From assembly GCA_031376455.1 (NCBI GenBank), contig JANMDU010000029.1:1-12711 (forward strand): 12,711 nt of DNA, given 5' to 3'. Under the pieces are notes generated by a model. The model was not told where the DNA came from. It did no database searches and saw only the letters and a program-made list of their open reading frames with translations. Origin of the DNA: JANMDU01 sp031376455. GTDB lineage: Bacteria > Pseudomonadota > Gammaproteobacteria > Burkholderiales > Burkholderiaceae_C. The translations under genes and the position numbers were made by a program. Positions 1-6,732 of this stretch are shown here, in pieces; position 1 is the stretch's first letter, and each line of letters begins with the position of its first letter.

Positions 1-2
1 AA

Positions 3-92
3 GAGCTTCGCTCGCTTTCGCAGGTCAGCAAGCGCGTTGCAGCGGTCAAACTTTTCCGAGAAAAAAGCAAACGTGAAAAAGATCAGACATAG
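3..92 (+). CDS. Possible 3' end of a gene entering from the left
   Basis: A frame open from the left edge ends at a TAG at 90-92 and would give a 29-residue, strongly charged, helix-like tail (SLSQVSKRVAAVKLFREKSK lies within it). Heptad-like hydrophobic spacing makes it resemble a real protein C-terminus, but the other two forward frames are also open over most of this stretch, one of them to 219. The choice of frame is therefore weak. I do not recognise a family. No convincing terminator follows: the GGC/GCC pairing near 111-122 is only three base pairs. It could equally be non-coding. Confidence 0.22.
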   Translation, partial: ELRSLSQVSKRVAAVKLFREKSKREKDQT

Positions 93-134
93 GACACGTA
101 TTATCCCAGAGGCTTTGAGGCCATTTTTCTCAGT

Positions 135-203
135 ATTTTTATGGTCTTTTCGAGGGTTAGCCGGCGTATTGATTGCGCAGAGTGCTATTAAATCAGGAGT
201 GAT
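135..203 (+). repeat. Short dispersed repeat, copy 1 (intergenic)
   Basis: These 69 bases resemble 11086-11153, inside gluQ, in the same orientation. Hand alignment with one 1-base gap gives about 50 of 69 identical positions. Identity is higher over the 3' part, about 34 of 43 from CCGGCGTA to the end, and both copies finish in TCAGGAGTGAT. Both carry GCCGGC and TGCGCA. The copy ends six bases before the stop of the convergent thioesterase gene. Read in the frame that matches gluQ, it encodes LAGVLIAQSAIKSGVI, against LAGVESAQSAMNSGVI in gluQ. With two copies only, the family and its limits are provisional. Confidence 0.6.
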
Positions 204-208
204 ATCAC

Positions 209-631
209 TCAAGGTGTGACATGCGCCGTCATCCATTCGGGCAGCGGCGCGGCTTTCTGGAGGGGGAAATTGATCCAAATCGTCGTTGCCCCGCCTGCAG
301 CGTAAATGATGCCCGGCTCATCAGCGCGCTCCATCGTGCCCCAAGTCTCAAAGGTCGTGCGCTGCGGATCACTGGCATACATTTTGATGAGCACATCGCC
401 CGGATAGACGAGCTGCTTGTAGAAATTGCAAAACGCATTCACAATCACCGGCCCTTCTCCAGCAGGATCGGGCTGACAGCCAATCGAGCGCATCCACTCA
501 ATGCGCACGGTCTCCAGATAGCGAAAATAAAGCGTGTTGTTCACATGCCCCATCGCATCCATATCGCCCCAGCGCATGGGGATGCGCATCTCGTAGACCA
601 GTTTTTTGAGTTCAGGAATCTCGTATTTCAT
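209..631 (-). CDS. Acyl-CoA thioesterase, 4HBT/YbgC hotdog family
   Basis: This 140-residue protein should be a cytoplasmic hotdog-fold thioesterase hydrolysing acyl-CoA to free acid and CoA. The N-terminal block RWGDMDAMGHVNNTLYFRYL (20-39) is the family signature. By comparison with Pseudomonas 4-hydroxybenzoyl-CoA thioesterase, whose catalytic Asp is the second Asp of a GDCDPAG motif, the catalytic residue here is probably Asp25. Length is normal for the family and there is no signal peptide. The acyl chain it acts on cannot be read from the sequence. The ATG at 631 fits the usual family start, though no strong ribosome-binding site is seen. It is divergent from icd across 218 bases. The SDR and ETF-QO genes further right make a role in fatty-acid or aromatic acyl-CoA turnover plausible, by inference. 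The gene is intact, with a short repeat lying just past its stop. Confidence 0.88.
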   Translation of the reverse strand: MKYEIPELKKLVYEMRIPMRWGDMDAMGHVNNTLYFRYLETVRIEWMRSIGCQPDPAGEGPVIVNAFCNFYKQLVYPGDVLIKMYASDPQRTTFETWGTMERADEPGIIYAAGGATTIWINFPLQKAAPLPEWMTAHVTP

Positions 632-849
632 TCAAGCAATTATCTGCGCAGGCAAGCGTTTGAGCCGCGTTGAGAGAGCGCACGTGCCAATTGCGCAATG
701 TGAATTACTCTCATGATGCGAAATAGCATTGCAAAAAAGCACAGCACAATCAGGCCAAGGTAAGGAATTTCAGCCAAAATCAATCGCAACTGCGTTCCGT
801 TCTAACTAGCGCGGAACAATCGGCCAACCCAATACAAAAAGACATCGCC
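632..849. promoter_or_regulatory. Divergent intergenic region, thioesterase / icd
   Basis: This 218-base gap should hold the promoters of both flanking genes. The clearest structure is a perfect 6-base inverted repeat, GTTCCG (794-799) and CGGAAC (812-817), separated by 12 bases and centred about 45 bases upstream of the icd ATG. It could be a regulator site or a weak leader hairpin. I could not assign a convincing -35/-10 pair to either gene. The icd start has only an A/G-rich AAAAAGA upstream (836-842) as a possible ribosome-binding site. Confidence 0.3.
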
Positions 850-3093
850 ATGAGCAACCCGCAACCCACCATCATCTACACCCTCACCGACGAAGCCCCG
901 CTGCTAGCCACTGCTTCTTTTTTGCCCATCATTCGCACCTTTGCAGCGCCTGCTGGCCTGAAGATTGACACGGCAGACATTTCGGTGGCGGCTCGCGTCC
1001 TCTCGCAATTTCCCGAGCATCTAAAGGAGGAGCAACGCCTGCCCGATACTCTGGCCGATCTGGGCAAGCTCACCCTCCGCCGAGAAGCCAACATCATCAA
1101 GTTGCCCAACATCAGCGCTTCTGTGTCTCAGCTCAAGGCCTGCATCAAAGAGCTGCAAGGCCAAGGCTTTGCGGTGCCAGCTTATCCAGAAGATCCAAAA
1201 ACTGATGAAGAAAAGGCGATTCTCACGCGTTACAACAAGTGCATTGGCAGCGCTGTGAACCCCGTGTTGCGCGAAGGCAATTCAGACCGCCGCGCGCCGA
1301 ACGCTGTGAAAGCATTCGCCCGTAAAAATCCCCACAGCATGGCCCCTTGGAGCCAAGCTTCTCGCTCGCACGTCTCGCACATGCATGATGGCGATTTCTA
1401 CCACGGCGAAAAATCCATGACGCTGGATCGCCCACGCGACGTGAAGATGGAGCTAATCACTGCCAGCGGCAAAACGATTGTGATGAAAGCCAAGGTTTCC
1501 CTGCTTGATCGCGAGGTGGTTGATAGCATGTTCATGAGCAAAAAAGCGCTGCTTGAGTTCTATGAGAATGAAATTGAAGATGCCCGCAAAACGGGTGTGC
1601 TCTTTTCCTTGCACGTCAAAGCCACGATGATGAAAGTCTCGCACCCCATCGTCTTCGGCCACTGCGTGCGCATCTTCTATCGTGATGCATTCGCCAAGCA
1701 CGCTAAGTTGTTTGACGAGCTGGGCATCAACGTCAATAACGGCATGGTTGATCTCTACAGCAAAATCACCGCCCTGCCCCAGAGCAAGCAAGATGAAATC
1801 AAGCGCGATTTGCATGCCTGCCACGAAAATCGCCCTGAGCTAGCGATGGTGGACTCCATCAAAGGCATCACCAATTTCCATTCGCCCAACGACGTGATCG
1901 TCGATGCCTCCATGCCCGCCATGATCCGCAATGGCGGCATGATGTGGGATGCCAATGGCCGCTTGAAGGAGGTGAAGGCCGTGATGCCTGAATCGACCTT
2001 TGCCCGCATTTACCAAGAGATCATCAACTTCTGCAAATGGCATGGCGCGTTTGATCCCAAAACGATGGGCACGGTGCCCAATGTCGGCCTCATGGCGCAG
2101 CAGGCCGAAGAATACGGCTCGCACGACAAAACCTTTGAGATTCCCGAAGATGGCGTGGCCAACATCACCGATCTAGCCACTGGCGAAGTGCTGATGAGCG
2201 AGAACGTAGAAACAGGCGATATTTGGCGCATGTGTCAGGTCAAAGACGCTGCGATTCGCGATTGGGTCAAGTTGGCTGTGAATCGCGCTCGCAACTCGGG
2301 CATGCCAGTCGTCTTCTGGCTCGATCAATTCCGCCCGCATGAGGCGCAAGTGATCACCAAAGTCAAAATGTATCTGCACGAGCACAACACCGCCGGCCTC
2401 GATATTCAAATCATGAGCCAAGTGCGCGCGATGCGCTACACGCTGGAGCGCGTCGTGCGCGGGCTCGACACCATCAGCGCCACGGGCAATATCCTGCGCG
2501 ATTACCTCACCGACTTGTTCCCCATCATGGAGCTGGGCACCAGCGCCAAGATGCTCTCCATCGTGCCGCTCATGGCAGGCGGCGGCATGTATGAAACGGG
2601 TGCGGGCGGCTCAGCGCCTAAGCATGTGCAGCAATTGGTCGAAGAAAACCATTTGCGCTGGGATTCGTTGGGCGAATTCTTGGCGCTCGCCGTCTCGTTT
2701 GAAGATTTGGGCCTAAAAACGGGCAATCAACGTGCCAAGCTACTGGCCAAAACGCTCGATTCCGCGACCGGCAAACTGCTCGATACCAACAAAAATCCTT
2801 CGCCCAAAACCGGCCAACTCGACAACCGTGGCAGCCAGTTTTACCTTGCCATGTATTGGGCGCAAGCATTGGCTGAGCAGACCGATGACGCAGAGCTCGC
2901 CAAGCACTTTACGCCGCTCGCTAAAACACTCACCGATAACGAGAAAACCATCGTCGCTGAGCTCGCCGCAGTCCAAGGCCACCCCGCCGATATCGGTGGC
3001 TACTACCGCCCCGATTTCGCAAAGCTTGATGCCATCATGCGCCCTAGCGCTACGTTGAACGCAGCGCTAGCGGCAGCAGTTGCAAAGGCGTAA
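850..3093 (+). CDS. icd: Isocitrate dehydrogenase, NADP-dependent, monomeric type
   Basis: The product (747 residues) converts isocitrate and NADP to 2-oxoglutarate, CO2 and NADPH in the TCA cycle. Its length matches the monomeric class (about 740 residues), which is unrelated in size to the dimeric enzyme of about 415 residues. Family blocks are intact: LPNISASVSQLKACIKELQ (85-103), NPVLREGNSDRRAPN (137-151), DASMPAMIR (352-360) and GNILRDYLTD (546-555). Residues matching the substrate and metal ligands recalled for the Azotobacter enzyme are present: Ser134, Asn137, Arg141, Arg147, Lys257, Asp352, Arg550, Asp551 and Asp555. His592 and Arg603 fit two cofactor 2'-phosphate contacts. The third expected Arg aligns with Pro652, next to Lys653. 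The ATG at 850 gives the usual N-terminus. The gene stands alone between a divergent gene and its own terminator, so it is probably monocistronic. Confidence 0.97.
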   Translation: MSNPQPTIIYTLTDEAPLLATASFLPIIRTFAAPAGLKIDTADISVAARVLSQFPEHLKEEQRLPDTLADLGKLTLRREANIIKLPNISASVSQLKACIKELQGQGFAVPAYPEDPKTDEEKAILTRYNKCIGSAVNPVLREGNSDRRAPNAVKAFARKNPHSMAPWSQASRSHVSHMHDGDFYHGEKSMTLDRPRDVKMELITASGKTIVMKAKVSLLDREVVDSMFMSKKALLEFYENEIEDARKTGVLFSLHVKATMMKVSHPIVFGHCVRIFYRDAFAKHAKLFDELGINVNNGMVDLYSKITALPQSKQDEIKRDLHACHENRPELAMVDSIKGITNFHSPNDVIVDASMPAMIRNGGMMWDANGRLKEVKAVMPESTFARIYQEIINFCKWHGAFDPKTMGTVPNVGLMAQQAEEYGSHDKTFEIPEDGVANITDLATGEVLMSENVETGDIWRMCQVKDAAIRDWVKLAVNRARNSGMPVVFWLDQFRPHEAQVITKVKMYLHEHNTAGLDIQIMSQVRAMRYTLERVVRGLDTISATGNILRDYLTDLFPIMELGTSAKMLSIVPLMAGGGMYETGAGGSAPKHVQQLVEENHLRWDSLGEFLALAVSFEDLGLKTGNQRAKLLAKTLDSATGKLLDTNKNPSPKTGQLDNRGSQFYLAMYWAQALAEQTDDAELAKHFTPLAKTLTDNEKTIVAELAAVQGHPADIGGYYRPDFAKLDAIMRPSATLNAALAAAVAKA

Positions 3094-3123
3094 CCGAGCT
3101 TTCGGTATTCACACTTTCCGCCC

Positions 3124-3153
3124 AGCTCCCGATGAAAATCGGGAGCTTTTTTT
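3124..3153 (+). terminator. Rho-independent terminator of icd
   Basis: A perfect 10-base-pair stem, AGCTCCCGAT (3124-3133) and ATCGGGAGCT (3138-3147), encloses a GAAA tetraloop and runs directly into seven Ts (3147-3153). It lies 30 bases after the icd stop. The T tract is on the plus strand only, so it should stop icd transcripts. The converging EamA gene ends at 3160 and has no equivalent T tract here, although the stem might still slow its transcripts. Confidence 0.93.
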
Positions 3154-3159
3154 ATGCAT

Positions 3160-4059
3160 TCAGCGATGCGCCCGAATGCTTGCAAGGATGCCTGCTACAA
3201 ACAAGGCCACCGCAAGAAACTGTGTGGCATTCGGCCATTGACCATCCCAAATAAACGAATAAATCAACGCAAAAATCGTCTCGCTCACGATAAGCTGGCC
3301 ACATAGGCTTGCGCTCAGGCGTTGGCTCGCGATGTTCCACAATATCGTTGCCACCCAAGCCGATCCGATGCCTGTTGCTACTGAAAGAATAGCTGCTAGC
3401 GCAATATCTTTGCCGGCTAGAAGCACTTTTGGATCTGAACCGGCAATCAACCATAGCGCAAGAGCGCCTAGGCCAGTCGCCACGCCCAGCCAGTTCGCCC
3501 AAGTCGTGGCGCTCACCTCTGGATGATCTTTGAGCCATTTGGCGTTCATCAAGCCAAAGGCCGTCCAGCAAACCATCGAAGCCACGGAATACGCCACACC
3601 GCGCCAGAAATGCGGTTGCGCGTTGATGAAAGTATCCGTATTCGCGCCATGCGAAACAGTCATCATCAGTGCGAGCCCGCAGCCTGTGAGTAGCAAGCCG
3701 GGGATCAGAGATTTCCAAGACAGGCCAGCAGGCTTACCCAAAAGCATCATCCAAATCGGAATGGTGCCGATGATCAAAGATGGCACTTCCGTGCCCGCAT
3801 CTTGAATGCCGTACACCAGCAGCAAATAGTAGCCGGTGAATCCTAAAAAACTGAGTAACACCGCTGAGCGAGCCTGTGCCCATGTTGGCAACACACGATT
3901 TTTTGCCATCAGCATCAAAACAAATGCCAGAAGCCCATAAGACAAAAACCGCCCTGCTGTGAAATCCACGCCGCTAACGCTGGGCACCATACGCGGCGCA
4001 ACAAACACCAAGCCCCACAGCGCACCAGCTGCTATGCCAGCCGCTATTCCCGCCCACAT
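3160..4059 (-). CDS. DMT-superfamily permease with two EamA domains
   Basis: A 299-residue, very hydrophobic inner-membrane protein with about ten membrane segments, the usual size for the drug/metabolite transporter family. The first EamA repeat opens with GALWGLVFVAPRMV (12-25). The second spans roughly 154-296 and carries ASQRLSASLCGQLIVSETIF (244-263), the conserved motif near its end. It probably exports or exchanges a small metabolite, and the substrate cannot be deduced. It starts 13 bases after the stop of the upstream SDR gene on the same strand, so the two are very likely co-transcribed and the substrate may relate to the SDR reaction. A weak AAGAAAG sits 10-16 bases upstream of the ATG. 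It converges on icd. No disruption is visible. Confidence 0.9.
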   Translation of the reverse strand: MWAGIAAGIAAGALWGLVFVAPRMVPSVSGVDFTAGRFLSYGLLAFVLMLMAKNRVLPTWAQARSAVLLSFLGFTGYYLLLVYGIQDAGTEVPSLIIGTIPIWMMLLGKPAGLSWKSLIPGLLLTGCGLALMMTVSHGANTDTFINAQPHFWRGVAYSVASMVCWTAFGLMNAKWLKDHPEVSATTWANWLGVATGLGALALWLIAGSDPKVLLAGKDIALAAILSVATGIGSAWVATILWNIASQRLSASLCGQLIVSETIFALIYSFIWDGQWPNATQFLAVALFVAGILASIRAHR

Positions 4060-4072
4060 GCATCAGGCTTTC

Positions 4073-4855
4073 TTATGCGCCGAAACCATCATCAGCCGCA
4101 ATCACCGCACCATTGATAAAGTCGCTCTCGCGCGAGCACAGCATGACCAGCAGCGCGTCCAAATCAGAAGCCTTACCGACGCGCTTTCTAGGCAGCATCT
4201 GTACCAATTTTTGCCCCTGATCAGTTTGCCAATGGTAATGGTTGATCTCGGTGTCGATATAGCCGGGGCAGATCGCGTTCACGTTGATGCCATATTTGCC
4301 CCACTCCACCGCCATCGCTTTGGTCATGTGAACAACAGCGGCTTTGCTCATGCAATACACACCGATTTGCGGCAACACTTTGAGACCTGCCATCGAGGCG
4401 ATATTCACAATGCGCCCGCCGGTATAAGTACCCGGGGCTGCGCCCTTTGCGCGAGCAAGCATGCGTTTGCCCACCTCTTGCGCCACAAAGAATGAGCCGC
4501 GTGTGTTGGTGTTGAAAATAAAGTCGTAATCTTCTTCACGCACATCGGTGAGCTTTTGCGTGGTCGATACGCCAGAGTTGTTGATCAAAATATCAATCGG
4601 GCCGACTTCCGTTTCTGCATGCGCCACAGCCGATTTGATGCTCACGGTGTCCGTCACGTCGAGCGCGACGACATGGGCGCTGCCGCCATCGGCTTCAATG
4701 TCGTTGCGTAGCTCTTTAAGCTTGTCGATGCGGCGACTGGCCAGCACTACAGCTGCGCCGGCTCTGGCCAGCGTCTTGGCAAACTGTGTGCCGAGGCCGC
4801 TGGAGGCGCCGGTCACCAAGGCGACGCGGCCAGAGAGATCAAGTTCGTATGCCAT
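4073..4855 (-). CDS. Short-chain dehydrogenase/reductase (FabG-like SDR)
   Basis: This 260-residue classical SDR is a cytoplasmic NAD(P)-dependent oxidoreductase acting on a hydroxyl or keto group. All hallmarks are present: cofactor motif TGASSGLG (15-22), NNSG (92-95), the NTNTRG region (115-120), catalytic Ser154, the YCMSK motif with Tyr167 and Lys171, and PGYIDTE (197-203) after the active site. Arg41 and Arg42 after the second strand suggest an NADP preference, as inference. The substrate is unknown. 3-Hydroxyacyl or 3-oxoacyl thioesters fit the adjacent ETF-QO, but FabG-like SDRs are diverse. AGAGGA (plus strand 4865-4870) nine bases before the ATG is a good ribosome-binding site and supports the start. 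The gene leads a two-gene unit with the EamA permease and is divergent from ETF-QO. Confidence 0.93.
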   Translation of the reverse strand: MAYELDLSGRVALVTGASSGLGTQFAKTLARAGAAVVLASRRIDKLKELRNDIEADGGSAHVVALDVTDTVSIKSAVAHAETEVGPIDILINNSGVSTTQKLTDVREEDYDFIFNTNTRGSFFVAQEVGKRMLARAKGAAPGTYTGGRIVNIASMAGLKVLPQIGVYCMSKAAVVHMTKAMAVEWGKYGINVNAICPGYIDTEINHYHWQTDQGQKLVQMLPRKRVGKASDLDALLVMLCSRESDFINGAVIAADDGFGA

Positions 4856-4864
4856 TCTAGTGAG

Positions 4865-4870
4865 TCCTCT
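4865..4870 (-). promoter_or_regulatory. Ribosome-binding site of the SDR gene
   Basis: On the minus strand this reads AGAGGA, nine bases before the ATG at 4855. It is one of the best Shine-Dalgarno matches in the window and fixes the SDR start. No equally clear -35/-10 pair was found for this strand. Confidence 0.6.
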
Positions 4871-4890
4871 TTAATTGATAGCAGGCGGCG

Positions 4891-4920
4891 CTGACAAACG
4901 TTGCGCACACCGCCTAAAAT
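4891..4920 (+). promoter_or_regulatory. Probable sigma-70 promoter of ETF-QO
   Basis: CTGACA (4891-4896) and TAAAAT (4915-4920) each match the -35 and -10 consensus at five of six positions and are 18 bases apart. Transcription would begin near 4927, about 37 bases before the ATG at 4964. This would leave the in-frame TTG at 4901 outside the message and so supports the shorter start. Confidence 0.55.
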
Positions 4921-4963
4921 CGCAACATTGATTATCAGCCACGAAACCAACGAGTTTGAAGCC

Positions 4964-6661
4964 ATGACACACGAAGACATTTTGAAAACCCACGGCCCGC
5001 GCGAATCCATGGAATACGACGTGGTGATCGTAGGCGGCGGCCCCGGCGGCTTAGCAGCGGCGATTCGCCTCAAACAAAAAGCGCAAGAAAGCGGCAAAGA
5101 CATCTCAGTCGTCGTGATCGAAAAAGGCTCGGAACCCGGCGCGCATATTCTCTCGGGCGCAATCATGGACCCGATTGCTTTGACCGAGCTGATTCCTGAT
5201 TGGAAGGAAAAAGGCGCGCCTCTCCATCAACCTGTCACGGACGACGCCTTCATGTTCCTCGGGCAAAAATCGGCCTTTCGCGTGCCGAATGTTTTCCTGC
5301 CTGCTTGCTTTGAGAATCACGGCAATTACATCGTCTCGTTATCGAACGTGACGAAATGGATGGCGCTGCAAGCGGAGAGTTTGGGCGTAGAAATCTTCCC
5401 CGGCTTCTCGGCAGCCGAAGTGTTGTACAACGCCGATGGTTCGGTAAAAGGCATCGCCACAGGCAATCTAGGCATAAGCAAAGAAGGCGAGATCACGCCC
5501 GATTTCCAGCTCGGCATGGAGCTACTGGGCAAATACACGATCTTTGCCGAAGGTGCGCGCGGCCACTTGGGCAAAGAGCTGATCGCCAAATACAAGCTCG
5601 ATGCCGGCAAAGATCCGCAGAGCTTTGGCATCGGCATCAAAGAGCTGTGGGAGATTGATCCTGCTCGGCATCAGCCGGGCATGGTGCTCCACAGCGCGGG
5701 CTGGCCGCTTGAAAACGACACCTATGGCGGCGCATTTTTGTATCACCTTGAAGGCAACCAAGTCGCTTTAGGCTTCATCACAGGCTTGGGCTACACCAAC
5801 CCGTATCTCAGCCCCTTTGAAGAAATGCAGCGTTGGAAAACGCATCCGAATATTCGCTGGTACTTAGAAGGCGATGAGACAGCCGGCATCAAGCCAGCCA
5901 AGCGCATCGGCTACGGCGCGCGCGCCATCAATTCAAGCGGCCTGCTCTCTCTTCCCAAAACCATCTTCCCCGGCGGCGCGCTGATTGGTTGCAATGCCGG
6001 CTACTTAAACGTCGGCCGCATCAAAGGTAGCCATGCAGCGATTAAGACGGGCATGCTCGCAGCAGACGCGGCTTTCGACGCTGTGCATTCAGGTCGCCAA
6101 CACGATGAACTCTCTGCCTACCCACAAGCCTTTGAGAAAAGCTGGCTCAAAACCGAGCTGCACAAAGACCGTAACTTCAAAAACTGGTTTGACTACGGTC
6201 TGCTGGGCGGCACAGTGATGAATGGCTTGGAACAATTTGCACTGCGCGGCCATATCCCTTGGACGCGCCATCGCAACAAGGCTGACCATGAAAAGCTCAA
6301 GCCCGCCCGCGAATGCGCTGAGATCACGTATCCCAAGCCAGATGGCAAGCTTACTTTTGATCGCCTCAGTAGCGTCTTTATCAGCAACACGAATCACGCC
6401 GAAAATCAGCCTGCACACTTGATGCTGAAAGACGCAAGCGTGCCTGTGAACATCAATCTCATCACCTACGCCGGGCCTGAAGGCCGCTACTGCCCCGCTG
6501 GTGTGTATGAATATGTGCGCACTGATGCTGGAAAAGATCGTTTGCAAATCAACGCGCAAAACTGTGTGCATTGCAAAACCTGCGACATCAAAGACCCCAC
6601 ACAAAACATTGTGTGGGTCACGCCAGAGGGCGGCGGCGGGCCCAATTACGTGGGCATGTGA
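4964..6661 (+). CDS. Electron transfer flavoprotein-ubiquinone oxidoreductase (ETF-QO)
   Basis: This 565-residue membrane-associated enzyme passes electrons from reduced ETF, loaded by acyl-CoA and related dehydrogenases, to ubiquinone through FAD and a 4Fe-4S cluster. The FAD-binding site is GGGPGGL at 24-30, followed by EKGSEPGAHILSGAIMDP, a strong family signature. The C-terminal cluster ligands are Cys510 (in RYCPAGVYE) and Cys534, Cys537 and Cys540 (CVHCKTC). Their spacing of 24, 3 and 3 is close to that of the human enzyme. The protein ends in the typical GGGGPNY tail. The frame continues upstream to a TTG at 4901, but the ATG at 4964 gives the usual MTHEDIL N-terminus and lies downstream of a good promoter. 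No ETF subunit genes are in the window. It faces away from the SDR gene, and shared control is possible. Confidence 0.97.
   Translation: MTHEDILKTHGPRESMEYDVVIVGGGPGGLAAAIRLKQKAQESGKDISVVVIEKGSEPGAHILSGAIMDPIALTELIPDWKEKGAPLHQPVTDDAFMFLGQKSAFRVPNVFLPACFENHGNYIVSLSNVTKWMALQAESLGVEIFPGFSAAEVLYNADGSVKGIATGNLGISKEGEITPDFQLGMELLGKYTIFAEGARGHLGKELIAKYKLDAGKDPQSFGIGIKELWEIDPARHQPGMVLHSAGWPLENDTYGGAFLYHLEGNQVALGFITGLGYTNPYLSPFEEMQRWKTHPNIRWYLEGDETAGIKPAKRIGYGARAINSSGLLSLPKTIFPGGALIGCNAGYLNVGRIKGSHAAIKTGMLAADAAFDAVHSGRQHDELSAYPQAFEKSWLKTELHKDRNFKNWFDYGLLGGTVMNGLEQFALRGHIPWTRHRNKADHEKLKPARECAEITYPKPDGKLTFDRLSSVFISNTNHAENQPAHLMLKDASVPVNINLITYAGPEGRYCPAGVYEYVRTDAGKDRLQINAQNCVHCKTCDIKDPTQNIVWVTPEGGGGPNYVGM
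6596..6617 (+). other. Perfect hairpin inside the 3' end of ETF-QO
   Basis: CCCACACAA (6596-6604) and TTGTGTGGG (6609-6617) form a perfect nine-base-pair stem with an AACA loop. It extends by two more pairs if one C is bulged. It lies 42 bases before the stop codon, within codons for the conserved DPTQNIVWV segment. No T tract follows, so it is not a standard terminator, and it may be only a by-product of codon choice. Confidence 0.35.
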
Positions 6662-6698
6662 GGCCTTAAGTACTGGATTTCGCTCAATTGCAAGAATT

Positions 6699-6726
6699 TT
6701 GACGATACGAGGTTTTGGTTTAGCAT
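6699..6726 (+). promoter_or_regulatory. Candidate promoter of the first TAXI-like gene
   Basis: TTGACG (6699-6704) and TAGCAT (6721-6726) are 16 bases apart, matching consensus at five and four positions. Transcription would start close to the ATG at 6733, giving a leaderless or nearly leaderless message. The absence of any Shine-Dalgarno sequence before that ATG agrees with this. Read-through from ETF-QO, 71 bases upstream, remains possible. Confidence 0.35.
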
Positions 6727-6732
6727 TGCGCC

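Noticed and set aside
101..130. Possible terminator near GAGGCTTTGAGGCCATTTTT
   Set aside because: The only stem is three base pairs, too weak for an intrinsic terminator.
1..219. Small ORF (ATG at 37) across the left intergenic region
   Set aside because: No ribosome-binding site or family match. Its second half is the repeat, and all three forward frames are open at the left edge. Kept only as repeat context.
3390..3420. AGCTGCTAGCGCAA-like string in the EamA gene, reminiscent of dispersed repeats in Comamonadaceae
   Set aside because: The encoded protein has normal family length and spacing here, so there is no sign of an insertion.
4901..4963. N-terminal extension of ETF-QO from a TTG at 4901
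   Set aside because: The TTG lies between the -35 and -10 of a good promoter candidate, and the ATG at 4964 gives the usual family N-terminus.
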